A stretch of 24,509 nucleotides of DNA. It comes from Sedimentisphaerales bacterium. GTDB lineage: Bacteria > Planctomycetota > Phycisphaerae > Sedimentisphaerales > SG8-4. The DNA lies in assembly GCA_016932895.1 (NCBI GenBank), contig JAFGCA010000107.1, positions 1 through 24,509 of the forward strand, read 5' to 3'. The stretch's first letter is position 1, and the number at the start of each line of letters is the position of its first letter. A program made the position numbers and the translations under genes. The notes under the pieces are model-generated. The model was not told where the DNA came from. It saw only the letters and a list, made by a program, of their open reading frames with translations, and did not search any database. This document shows, one piece after another, positions 1 to 7,800 of the stretch.

Positions 1-618
1 CCGGCAGCCAGCCCGACTGCCCGGTAACACACCCGCGCTCTTCGCCGAACAAAATTGACCACGCTGTGAGAAATGCGGGTTAGAGGGTTTCAAATCGCGA
101 TGGATAATGCCTTTTTGGTGAGCGTGCTGTACAGCTCCGCAGACGTGTAGGAACAACTTGAGTCGCTCTTGGATCGTCAAGCGGTATTTGTCGCAATGCT
201 GCGTGATGGGCATTCCCTTGACGTGCTCCATGACAAAGTAGGGACGTCCGCTTGGGGCCAGTCCCGCATCGTAGACACGGGCCACGTGGGGATGCTCCAT
301 CAGCGCCAGGGCCTGCTGCTCGGCCCTGAAACGGTTGAGCACTTGCTTGGAGTCCATGCCTGGCTTGATGATCTTCAGGGCGACGTGCCGTCGCACGGGC
401 TCTTGTTGCTCCGCCAGGTAGACCACACCCATGCCGCCTTCGCCGAGGATGTCCAGCAAACGGTATCGACCGATCCATCCGCCGAGCTTCTCCACCGGGG
501 AAGGCAAAGGTGGGCCATGCTCATCGTGCTCATCGACTCCGTCGGCGGCCAGACCGAAGGAGAGCAATCGGTCGAGCTGCTCTGGTTCAGCTCCAAATGT
601 CGAAGGTCTATCTGCCAT
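1..618 (-). CDS. Ser/Thr protein kinase, N-terminal part (runs off window, probably disrupted)
   Basis: Reading leftward from an ATG at 618, the frame gives a Hanks-type kinase N-lobe: a glycine-rich loop [13 protein letters not shown], the ATP-binding lysine in HVALKII, the hinge region YFVMEHVKG and the catalytic loop HRDLKPSN at about 79-102. It should phosphorylate Ser/Thr residues and act in signal transduction. The roughly 45 residues before the kinase fold are short and carry no recognised domain. It follows the sigma factor stop (694) in the same frame by 75 bases, so the two are probably co-transcribed. An ATG at 672 could also serve as start. I saw no strong ribosome-binding site for either. 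After HRDLKPSN the expected substrate segment and DFG motif do not appear. The frame stays open to base 1 but encodes unrelated residues, which suggests an insertion or rearrangement at about base 78. Confidence 0.85.
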   Translation of the reverse strand, partial: MADRPSTFGAEPEQLDRLLSFGLAADGVDEHDEHGPPLPSPVEKLGGWIGRYRLLDILGEGGMGVVYLAEQQEPVRRHVALKIIKPGMDSKQVLNRFRAEQQALALMEHPHVARVYDAGLAPSGRPYFVMEHVKGMPITQHCDKYRLTIQERLKLFLHVCGAVQHAHQKGIIHRDLKPSNPHFSQRGQFCSAKSAGVLPGSRAGCR

Positions 619-693
619 CACGGTCAACCAGGTTGGATGCCGATCTGTCCGGCCCACCCGCAAGCGAACCATCCCACCAAGAGATCCGGAAGA

Positions 694-1467
694 TCAACGT
701 CCGTCTTGCGCGCCGAAATGCCACGTTTTCAACATGTCCTGCAGTTCTTCGTCGGCCTCCTCGTCGGAAAGGACCGTGCTGCGAAGATGCTGGCGCAAAG
801 CGGTCCGAAAGCGTCGTTTGACGGTAACGATCATATTGGAGGCCGTGGCCTCGGAGGCGATGCCCAACCTCTCGCAGATTTCGCCCATGGAAGGGGGCTC
901 GACGTTTCGCAGAGCCGGCTGCAAGACCCTGGCCTTGAAGACATTCCAGTGCGTTGCCAGGCCGTGTTCCAGGCAGTCGTCCTCGACCTCGGCGAGTGTC
1001 TCATCGAGGATGGCGGACTTCCAGGCGTAGACAAAGCAGTCCTCGGGACTCCAGTTGGAGATCGTGTGTGGCAGGACCGGGGGATTGCTAATGTCCAGTG
1101 GCACGAGCTTGTCCTTGGGGATTTGCTTCCGGGCGGTCTCCTTGCGTCTTTCGTCGATCAAGTACTGCTTCAAGGCATGCAGCAGGAGCGCGCGAAATCG
1201 TCCTTTCCCGGGATCGGCCCGTTGGATGAGGCTGCGGCTTAGCACCACGTCGTGAAGGAAGCCCTGCGTTAGGTCTTTCGCTTGCTCGTTGTTGCAGCCC
1301 TTCTGCCGCAGGTAACAGTAGACCGGTTTCCAGTAGCGCTGAAGCAACAATCCGACCAGAGCGCGATCCGGGTCCGCTTCTCTTTGGATATTGGCGATCA
1401 GCGACCAGTGCGTCGTGAGGAACGTCTGTGTTGTTCCGCCGATATCTGTCTGGTCACGAGCTTTCAT
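694..1467 (-). CDS. ECF-like RNA polymerase sigma factor, planctomycete kinase-linked type
   Basis: A 257-residue sigma-70 family protein. Residues of the N-terminal half (THWSLI, RYWKPVYCYLRQKG, AKDLTQGFLHDVVL) form a region 2-like helix set, and FRALLLHALKQYLIDERRKE resembles the region 2.3/2.4 helix of the ECF group seen in planctomycetes. The C-terminal PSMGEICERLGIASEATASN followed by a basic helix is the region 4 helix-turn-helix that would read the -35 element. It would redirect RNA polymerase to a specific regulon. I chose the ATG at 1467 because GGAG sits ten bases upstream. An in-frame ATG at 1530 would add 21 non-conserved residues and lies upstream of a promoter-like TACAAT. The kinase encoded immediately downstream is its likely regulatory partner, as commonly seen in this phylum; that link is inferred from position. 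Confidence 0.92.
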   Translation of the reverse strand: MKARDQTDIGGTTQTFLTTHWSLIANIQREADPDRALVGLLLQRYWKPVYCYLRQKGCNNEQAKDLTQGFLHDVVLSRSLIQRADPGKGRFRALLLHALKQYLIDERRKETARKQIPKDKLVPLDISNPPVLPHTISNWSPEDCFVYAWKSAILDETLAEVEDDCLEHGLATHWNVFKARVLQPALRNVEPPSMGEICERLGIASEATASNMIVTVKRRFRTALRQHLRSTVLSDEEADEELQDMLKTWHFGAQDGR

Positions 1468-1505
1468 CTTGCTTACTCCAGCCAACCTGGTCGCATCGCC
1501 CTCCC

Positions 1506-1534
1506 ATTGTAGCAGGTCGCGAGGACACAAGTAA
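1506..1534 (-). promoter_or_regulatory. Candidate promoter for the sigma factor-kinase pair
   Basis: On the minus strand a TACAAT hexamer (1506-1511) matches five of six -10 bases. It is preceded by a 17-base spacer and a weak -35 (TTACTT, 1529-1534). Transcription would begin near 1499, giving a leader of about 30 bases before the ATG at 1467. The -35 match is poor, so recognition could depend on another factor. Confidence 0.3.
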
Positions 1535-1719
1535 GCCGTATCCGCTCAACAATCACCGATGTCCGAGTTTTTTTGAGCAGAATTGTGTACCCGGCGCAAG
1601 GCCGCACGTTCCCCCCCGGATGACTTTGTAGACAAACGGGTCAACTGCGCAGGTGGCCGGTGAATGTACCTGGTTTCGATGGTCCAGTCACAACTTTGAA
1701 GACGAAAGGAGAAATGGTT

Positions 1720-2361
1720 ATGTGTAAACAAAAAATTGAGCGAAGGACGGCGTTACTCGCTGTATTATTGCTGGGCCTGCTGGCCGTGACGCCTTGGGCG
1801 GTGGTCACCGGGAGCGGGGAAATGGCCGAAGCCACTGCCCCCGCGCCAGGCCGGTCACTGGAAGGTATCTGGACGACGATGGTGCCGGTCAGTCCGGAGT
1901 TGGCCTCCATCAACTCCTTTGTCATTACTGCCCAGGGTTCGGAAGGCCTGATGTATACGGTGGTCGGCAAGCATCCCCAATGCTCGCCCACTCTGTTGGG
2001 CTACTTTCCGCAGGGCGAGCGATTGTCGGATATGATGGGCTACTGTGTCCGCACGAACGCCGAGAGCGGGCATTTGAGCGTTCTCTGGCACGGAGTCAAG
2101 GAAGGTGGGCCGGAGTCAATGGGAATCGGCGAGATTGTTTTCATCGGTGTGCTGTCGGGCAACGTGGAGTTTATCGATGCCGACGCACTGCAATTCGCCG
2201 GCACCATTTCAGCGTACGCGCCCGACCAGGATGCAGACGGGGATCGACTGCCTGACGAGGGTGCGGTGCCGTTGCTATGCGTTCCCGCCGACTTGACCTT
2301 GAAACGCCTGCCGATGCCTCCCTCCTGCGAGCCGACGCCGTTGCCCCCAGGAGTCGAATAG
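1720..2361 (+). CDS. Small exported protein of unknown function with a calcium-loop-like segment
   Basis: A 213-residue protein that I do not recognise. It starts with a basic stretch (KQKIERR) and a hydrophobic segment of about 20 residues (ALLAVLLLGLLAVTPWAVV), which reads as a signal peptide or N-terminal anchor. The body contains GIWTTMVPVSP and repeated beta-like stretches. Near the C-terminus DQDADGDRLPDEG has the Asp spacing of thrombospondin type 3 or dockerin-like calcium loops. The tail is proline-rich (PMPPSCEPTPLPPG). The start at 1720 is preferred because AAAGGAG ends eight bases upstream; the ATG at 1714 is too close to it and 1660 would place the signal peptide internally. The downstream exported gene on the same strand begins 87 bases later. 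A surface or periplasmic role is likely, but no function can be assigned. Confidence 0.75.
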   Translation: MCKQKIERRTALLAVLLLGLLAVTPWAVVTGSGEMAEATAPAPGRSLEGIWTTMVPVSPELASINSFVITAQGSEGLMYTVVGKHPQCSPTLLGYFPQGERLSDMMGYCVRTNAESGHLSVLWHGVKEGGPESMGIGEIVFIGVLSGNVEFIDADALQFAGTISAYAPDQDADGDRLPDEGAVPLLCVPADLTLKRLPMPPSCEPTPLPPGVE

Positions 2362-2448
2362 GCCAAAACCTGGCGATTGATACGAAGCCGGGTCGCTGCC
2401 ACGGGGCCCGGCCCTCGTTTCTGGTATAGACGGAAAGGTAGGTGAGTC

Positions 2449-4512
2449 GTGAAGCGCACACAGCTATCCTCGATTCGTATCGTTCAGATAAAAGCTGTCT
2501 TTACGGTAGTCTTGTTGGTTACTTGTGGCAGAAAAGCAAGCGCAGATTTCATCTTCGGTGAGGCAGTGAATCTGGGGCGCATGGTCAACAGCGCTTCAGT
2601 CGAGGCTAGTACCTCGACCTCGGCAGACCACCTGGAGCTGTATTTTAGTTCGAACCGCCCGGGAGGGTTTGGTGACTTGGATATATGGGTCGCCACACGT
2701 CAAAACATCAGTGCACCCTGGGAACCACCGGTAAATCTCGGTGCCGCAGTCAACACGCCGCACGTAGAGGCGTATCCAAGTCTCTCTGCTGACGGTCTGA
2801 CTCTGTACTTCAGTGACCTCTATTCCGGTACGCCCAGGCCCGGAGGTTTAGGCGGCGCAGACATCTGGATGACCATCCGTGCAAGCCGCAACGATGCCTG
2901 GGCAACGCCAGTGAATGTAGGGGCGCCGATCAACAGCTCCGCCATGGATGTCAGCCCGACAGTCTCTGGCGATGGCTTGATGTTGATCTTCGCCTCTTCC
3001 CGTGCCGGAACGGGCGGACCGTATGACTTGTGGTTATCGCAGCGAGCGACCGCGTACGACCCTTGGGGACCGCCGGTGAATCTCGGGGCTACCGTCAACA
3101 GCACCGCCTATGGCGATCTGGAATGCAGCCTATCGGCGGATGGTCTGGCCTTGTTCTTTGCCTCCGGCCGGCCCGGCGGCCTGAGCAATTATGATCTGTG
3201 GATGACCACGCGCGAGAGCCGCGAAGCCCCTTGGACTGCCACGGTCAATCTCGGTGCGGTCGTCAACAGCACTTCGACAGAAGGAGCCGCGGGCCTCTCA
3301 GCTGATATGAGAACTCTCTACTTCGATTCAGACCGCCCGGGCGGGTCCGGTGGCTATGACCTATGGGCGGCACCGATCACCCCTGTGGTTGACTTCAACG
3401 GTGATGGAACGGTAGCCACCGACGATCTTGTGCGGCTGATCCAATCCTGGGGGAAAGAGGATCCATTAGCGGACATCGGTCCTGGACCGTGGGGCGACGG
3501 TAAGGTCGATGCAGCGGACCTGGAGGTTCTCATGGGCTACTGGGGCCAGGAAGTGCCAGATAGCACGCTCGATGCCCACTGGAAATTCGATGAGACCGAA
3601 GGCCAAGTGGCCTTCGATAATGCGGCCGCCCATAACGGCACGATTTTGGGTGTGCCCGCGCGGCAGCCCTCCGCCGGAGTCGTGGATGGAGCGCTCGAAT
3701 TCAACGGGATGACTTTCGTTGTCGCCGACTTAGTTCTGAATCCGTCGGACGGTCCCTTTAGTGTTCTGGCCTGGATCAAAGGGGGTGCTCCTGGACAGGT
3801 CGTTTTGTCACAGACTGGCGCAGCGAATTGGTTGTGTACTGATTCCGCAGAAGGTTGTCTGATGACAGAACTCAAGGATTCCGGTCGGAGTGGCGTACCT
3901 CTGTCATCACTAACGACCATCACTGACGTCGCCTGGCATCGGATAGGCTTTGTCTTGGATGGCTCATGCAGGCATTTGTACGTTGACGGCGTGGAAGTGG
4001 CTAACGACACCACGCCACTGTCCAGACTGGGAAGTGCACATGGCGGCCTATACTTCGGCGTCGGCAGCACTCTCTCTCCGCACACCTTTTGGTCCGGCCT
4101 GATCGACGACGTCCGCATCTATAACATCGATAAGGACCTGGGGGCGGCGTTTGTCCAGCCGCTCGATCAGGTTGGCGATCCAGTCCTGGTTCTTCCTGCT
4201 GGCATGCACGATCAGCGAAAACGTCCCCGGGTCGGGAATGATGGTCACCATTTCGTCGGTTTTGCGGATTACCTGTTCGACTTTGCCCTCGGCATCGGTA
4301 ATGGTTTCTTGAATGAGCTTGTCCAGCACCTGCGCCAGCTTCTCCGGGTCCTGGTTTTCCAGAGGAAGGATGAAGACCAGGAGATATACTATCCGGCAGT
4401 CATGCGCGCAATAGTGGAGACGGGATTCGATGGCTATGTGGCGCATGAGTACACGCCGACGCGTGATCCTGTGGAGTCACTCGTACAAGCGGTGAAGGCC
4501 TGCGATGTGTAG
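2449..4512 (+). CDS. Exported PD40-repeat / dockerin-like / LamG protein with a chimeric C-terminus
   Basis: A 687-codon frame starting at a GTG preceded by AGGTGAG. Residues 1-33 resemble a signal peptide. Residues 39-310 hold five PD40-type beta-propeller repeats, each with VNLG...VNS, a SADG.TLYF core and PGG...DLW. Residues about 314-367 carry two dockerin-like loops (DFNGDGTVATDDLVRLIQSW and GDGKVDAADLEVLMGYWG), typical of planctomycete surface proteins. Residues about 375-559 are a LamG/concanavalin-like domain ending at GLIDDVRIYN. These parts suggest an extracellular glycan- or protein-binding role. From residue 560 the frame no longer encodes a LamG-type tail. Residues 560-646 are the antisense reading of a secretin fragment, and 647-687 match the C-terminus of a sugar isomerase-type TIM barrel. 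The gene has therefore probably lost its native stop and runs through foreign debris. Confidence 0.85.
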   Translation: MKRTQLSSIRIVQIKAVFTVVLLVTCGRKASADFIFGEAVNLGRMVNSASVEASTSTSADHLELYFSSNRPGGFGDLDIWVATRQNISAPWEPPVNLGAAVNTPHVEAYPSLSADGLTLYFSDLYSGTPRPGGLGGADIWMTIRASRNDAWATPVNVGAPINSSAMDVSPTVSGDGLMLIFASSRAGTGGPYDLWLSQRATAYDPWGPPVNLGATVNSTAYGDLECSLSADGLALFFASGRPGGLSNYDLWMTTRESREAPWTATVNLGAVVNSTSTEGAAGLSADMRTLYFDSDRPGGSGGYDLWAAPITPVVDFNGDGTVATDDLVRLIQSWGKEDPLADIGPGPWGDGKVDAADLEVLMGYWGQEVPDSTLDAHWKFDETEGQVAFDNAAAHNGTILGVPARQPSAGVVDGALEFNGMTFVVADLVLNPSDGPFSVLAWIKGGAPGQVVLSQTGAANWLCTDSAEGCLMTELKDSGRSGVPLSSLTTITDVAWHRIGFVLDGSCRHLYVDGVEVANDTTPLSRLGSAHGGLYFGVGSTLSPHTFWSGLIDDVRIYNIDKDLGAAFVQPLDQVGDPVLVLPAGMHDQRKRPRVGNDGHHFVGFADYLFDFALGIGNGFLNELVQHLRQLLRVLVFQRKDEDQEIYYPAVMRAIVETGFDGYVAHEYTPTRDPVESLVQAVKACDV
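2563..3378 (+). repeat. Five tandem PD40-type coding repeats
   Basis: Five consecutive units of about 50-57 codons share the pattern VN(L/V)G..(V/I)N, then a serine-rich S(A/G)D(G) core with LYF/LIF/LFF, then an R.GG loop and (Y/D)(I/L)W. The unit boundaries are visible in the protein, but the DNA copies have diverged, so this is an old duplication and not a recent DNA repeat. The units should fold as blades of a beta-propeller. Confidence 0.8.
4123..4386 (-). pseudogene. Fragment of a type II secretion secretin (GspD-like) N-domain
   Basis: Read leftward from 4386 to 4123, this segment encodes 88 uninterrupted residues with secretin N-domain features: VFILPLENQDPEKLAQVLDK, then VTIIPDPGTFSLIVHASRKN, then WIANLIERLDKRRPQVLIDV. 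In intact outer-membrane secretins this last motif leads into the pore-forming region. Here nothing secretin-like precedes or follows, so it is a gene fragment. Both ends coincide within a few bases with the end of the LamG domain and the start of an isomerase fragment on the other strand. The absence of stops or frameshifts suggests a recent rearrangement or a chimeric assembly. Confidence 0.7.
4387..4512 (+). pseudogene. C-terminal remnant of a hydroxypyruvate isomerase-like TIM barrel
   Basis: The last 41 codons before the TAG at 4510 read YYPAVMRAIVETGFDGYVAH followed by EYTP...DPVESLVQAVKACDV. This is the typical C-terminal end of xylose isomerase-like TIM-barrel proteins of the hydroxypyruvate isomerase group (family usage: YPAIMRAIVETG...GQEF.P..DP...L..A...CDV). 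The rest of the enzyme is missing. The fragment is now fused in frame to the upstream PD40/LamG gene across the antisense secretin piece. It has no start of its own and cannot be functional as an isomerase. Confidence 0.65.
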
Positions 4513-4760
4513 GTGAGACCCGACACACAAATGGCAACGCACAAGTGGAAATTCAAGGCGCATTTCAGAAGCGGTGCGTATGGCTGGAAGGGTACTTCGC
4601 TTGCCAGTAAGTGGATTACATGAGCCAGTGAGTTGCACCAAAAATCTGCACCAACCGCGCACCGTTGGCGCTCGGTTGGCTCTCGGCTGCCCCTCGGTCT
4701 GCATCATAAGTTCATTCTCAGCAGTCATTAGTGTTTCTGTGGCAAAGACGTAGGAAGGGC

Positions 4761-4808
4761 GTCTACGGATTAGAAATCCGTTGCTCTATCCAACTGAGCT
4801 ACGGGCGC
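4761..4808 (-). tRNA. Truncated tRNA-Arg (anticodon TCT), T-arm and 3' acceptor strand missing
   Basis: Reading leftward from 4808: acceptor 5' strand GCGCCCG, TA, a D-arm GCTCAGTTGGATAGAGC, a linker A, an anticodon stem ACGGA/TCCGT closing the seven-base loop TTTCTAA (anticodon TCT at 4774-4772), then a variable region AGACG. Beyond about 4760 neither a T-loop (TTCRA) nor a sequence pairing with the acceptor (CGGGCGC) is present. The gene is thus a 5' fragment of about 48 bases and cannot give a normal tRNA. A promoter-like element remains upstream. The break after the variable loop is consistent with recombination within a tRNA gene, a common integration target. Confidence 0.75.
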
Positions 4809-4828
4809 TCATTCGGCTCACTCCTTTC

Positions 4829-4858
4829 AGTATAGACGCTTCCCTGCCATGGCGTCCA
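4829..4858 (-). promoter_or_regulatory. Candidate promoter of the truncated tRNA
   Basis: On the minus strand, TGGACG (4853-4858, four of six -35 bases), an 18-base spacer and TATACT (4829-4834, five of six -10 bases) lie about 20 bases before the tRNA 5' end. The spacing fits a housekeeping sigma promoter for the tRNA. Confidence 0.4.
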
Positions 4859-4872
4859 CCGCTCTGTCGATG

Positions 4873-7800
4873 CTACTTCTCAAAAGCCATCACTTCCACC
4901 AGGTGCCGGCCGGTGTTGGCGGAATTGCGTGTTTGGGTCACGCGGATGTAGCGCACCGGGCGCGGAGCGAAACGGCACGTATATCCATCTCTGGTGGAGG
5001 GCGTTTCGTTGTCTGTTCGGTCGGCGACCGTATCCCAATCTTTGCCGTCCGTGGAGGTTTCGACGGTAAAACCGTAGTGCCGAGTGTCTCCGTAGTAGCC
5101 GACCACGACAATTCGGCCGACCGCTGTCGGCTTTTCGAGATCGACCTGCCACCAGGCATCTCCGGGGTGGTGCTGGACGTCGGTGGCCCAGTAGCTGTCG
5201 GTGTCGTCGCTTCGTCCGTCGTTGGCGAGATTCGCCGGATTCGGGGATAAGGCATGAGAGCACGTCGCAGGCTTGCCCGTGGTAAGACTTGGCACGTTGG
5301 GCTTGGCCCAGTCGTATGTCCGCTCGTAGAGATCAACCATCGTCGGGAAGTCCCAGCGTTTCTTCTGATCCGGTCGTTGTACGACGCGGACGTTGGGAAG
5401 CGAGCTTGCCAGGGGGCGCGACTTCGGTAACGTGAGAACGATGCGCTCGGGTGGATTTCGTTTCGGCGGATCGAGATCGACCTCGACGCCCTCGGCGGTG
5501 CCGCGAACCGTCAGCGCCATCTCTCCGAAGTGCGTGGGCAAGCGCTCGAGGCAAATCTCTCTGCCCTCTTCGAGCCACCAGTCGGGAACGGCCGCCAGCA
5601 GGTGCAGCTCCTCGCCGGCCTCATGGACGAGCATGTGGCGGAGCATGATCGCATAGTTGCACGCCCCGGTCACGTGTGGGATCGTGTGGCCCCAGGCCAT
5701 GCGCCTCTTGTAGTAGATTCCTTCGGGAAACGCATGAGCGGCGGTGGAGTGGAGCAGGTACCAGTAGAAGTCCTCGACGACCTGCTCGTGCTCGCCTCGG
5801 ACCAGGTCGGTCATGGTCGTATAGGCGCCCATGTAGGGATGAATGGCCTGGACGTTTCCGCCGCCTTTCCATTGGATCGTGCCTTCGATGTACCCGCCGG
5901 CAAAATCCTCGCGGACGTGCCGGCTCAGGGCGGCGACGCGCGGGTCGTCGCGCTCGAACAGTTCGGTGGGCCAGAGCGTTTCGGTATTGCCCCAGTGGGT
6001 GCCGTCTTTCTCCCAGCTCGGAGGGAAGTGCTTGAGGCCGGTGTTTTTCCAGGCGGCGTCGAAGTCGGCGCGGTAGGCCTCGGCTTCGGCCCGCAGTTGC
6101 GCGGCCTCGTCGTCCTTTTCAAGGACTCGCGCGGCCTCGGCGGTGCAGAGCATCGCCCGCAGATTCCAGACGTCATAGCCGACGATGTGGTTCTGGGCTC
6201 CCCAGAGATACTCGCCGTCGGCCGGGGCGGTGGGCAGCAGGCCGGCAAAGGGCGCCGCGGTGCTGCGCCGGGCCTTCATCGTCCACTGGGCCGCACGCAC
6301 CATCTGGGGGTACACGCGTTCGAGGAAAGCTCGGTCGCGCGTGATTCGGTAATATTGCCACAGTGTCCATACCGCCTGGCCGTTGGCGTCGAACTGGCCG
6401 TTCTGCGATTCGAATCGGCCGTCGTCGCGCTGGCGCACGAGGTAGAGCGCGATCGCTTTGGCCGCGGAGTTCATGAGTCCGGCCTCCTCCAACTCCATGA
6501 CCTGATAGGCGCCGTCGCGGATGTAAAAGACGTCGTAGAAGTCCTCGCCGCCATGGACCTCGCCGTGGTCGTTGGCAATCAACTGGCAGACGTGGGCGGC
6601 CAGCAGCGCTTCGGTGGCTTTGCGGCAGGGCACTTCGATCTTGGCCGCACGGTCCATCACGCCTTGCCAGTATTCCGTGGTGCGTCTGAGCCACAGGTGT
6701 GCATCCTCTCCGTCGTACTTCTCGGGGTTCTCGACGGGGAAGAATGGGTATCGGGCGATTTCCTCGCTTGATTCGCCGGGCGCCAGTCGCCACGACCAGG
6801 AGTATTTGCGAGTATGCTCGACGTCAGCCTTCGCGACACTTTGTTCTTCCGGAGTTCTCGGCGCTTTGACCTGCAGGTTCGGTCCGATCTCGACGCTTGC
6901 CTGGACGGGCTTGTCGGAGTTGTTTGTGGCTTTGACGCGGATCCAGTTGAGGAAGTTTTCCCCTTCCGTCGGCCAGTCGAACGCCTTTCGCCAGTCCTTG
7001 ACGTCGGGCAGAGGCGTGGCCCAGTAGGCCACTTCGTAATCGACCTGCTCCTTCTCGGCGGTGACGATGATGATCGGCATCCAGCCGTCCTGTGCCAGCT
7101 TCGGGTTTTCCCGGCTCAGTTGCGTATGGTCGGGTCCGATGTGGATTTCGATAGGTGTCTTGTTCGCGAGTACCAGCCTGTTGTCGGGCGTGATGCGGCT
7201 GCCGTGCGTGTAGTCCTTCAAGCCAACGACGTTCCAGTTGTTCGTGAAGTAATCGAAATTTGCCGTCGAGCGTGCGACCCTCTCGATGAGAGAGCGATCC
7301 AGCGGCCGGTAGTTGACCTGGGCGAGTTTCAGACGGGGAAGATGCCGGAGAAGTTTGCCGAGAAACCGGCGGAAGCTGCGATTCTCTTCGGGCGACCAGA
7401 GCACCTCGCTCAGGGCGCACCCCCGGGGAAACGCCATGAAATCGCGCCGCTGCGGGTCGGCGATCAGCTCGCCCCAGAACTGGCCTTGGCCGCCGAGGAC
7501 GTGCCTGGCTTGCTCGGCGTTGAGCTCTGTGGGGATCGGCTCGAACGCATAGACCTTCTCCAGGTCGATCACGCTGCCGCCCAGCCCGGTTTCGTCGCGG
7601 GCCTGGCGATAGTCGAAATAGGTATGCGAGGTCGGCGCCATCACCACGTCATGGCCGGTCTGGGCGGCGGCAATGCCACCGCTCGTGCCGCGCCAACTCA
7701 TCACGGTGGCGCCGGGGGCGAGGCCGCCCTGGAGAATCTCGTCCCAGCCGACCAGCCGTCGCCCGTTCTTCGTAAGAAACGCGTCCATCTGCTTGATGAA

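Larger units (their letters stand above)
4513..4872. other. Gene-free stretch between the chimeric gene and the glycan locus
   Basis: This 360-base interval holds the truncated tRNA (4761-4808) and its promoter-like element. In 4513-4760 I see no convincing coding frame, hairpin with a T-tract, or repeat. The sequence beyond the tRNA break resembles no tRNA 3' half. It marks the boundary between the rearranged left region and the leftward glycoside hydrolase operon, which ends at 4873. Confidence 0.5.

Noticed and set aside
169..1242. A 357-codon plus-strand frame across the kinase and sigma factor
   Set aside because: Both minus-strand proteins have clear family motifs in this interval, and the plus frame runs across their boundary.
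2387..2412. Inverted repeat GCCGGG...CCCGGC between the small exported protein and the PD40 gene
   Set aside because: The six-pair stem has a 14-base loop and no T-tract, so a terminator cannot be supported.
2563..3378. PD40 repeats taken as the TolB protein of the Tol-Pal system
   Set aside because: There is no TolB N-terminal domain and no tol or pal gene nearby, and dockerin-like loops and a LamG domain follow; this is a surface protein with a similar propeller.
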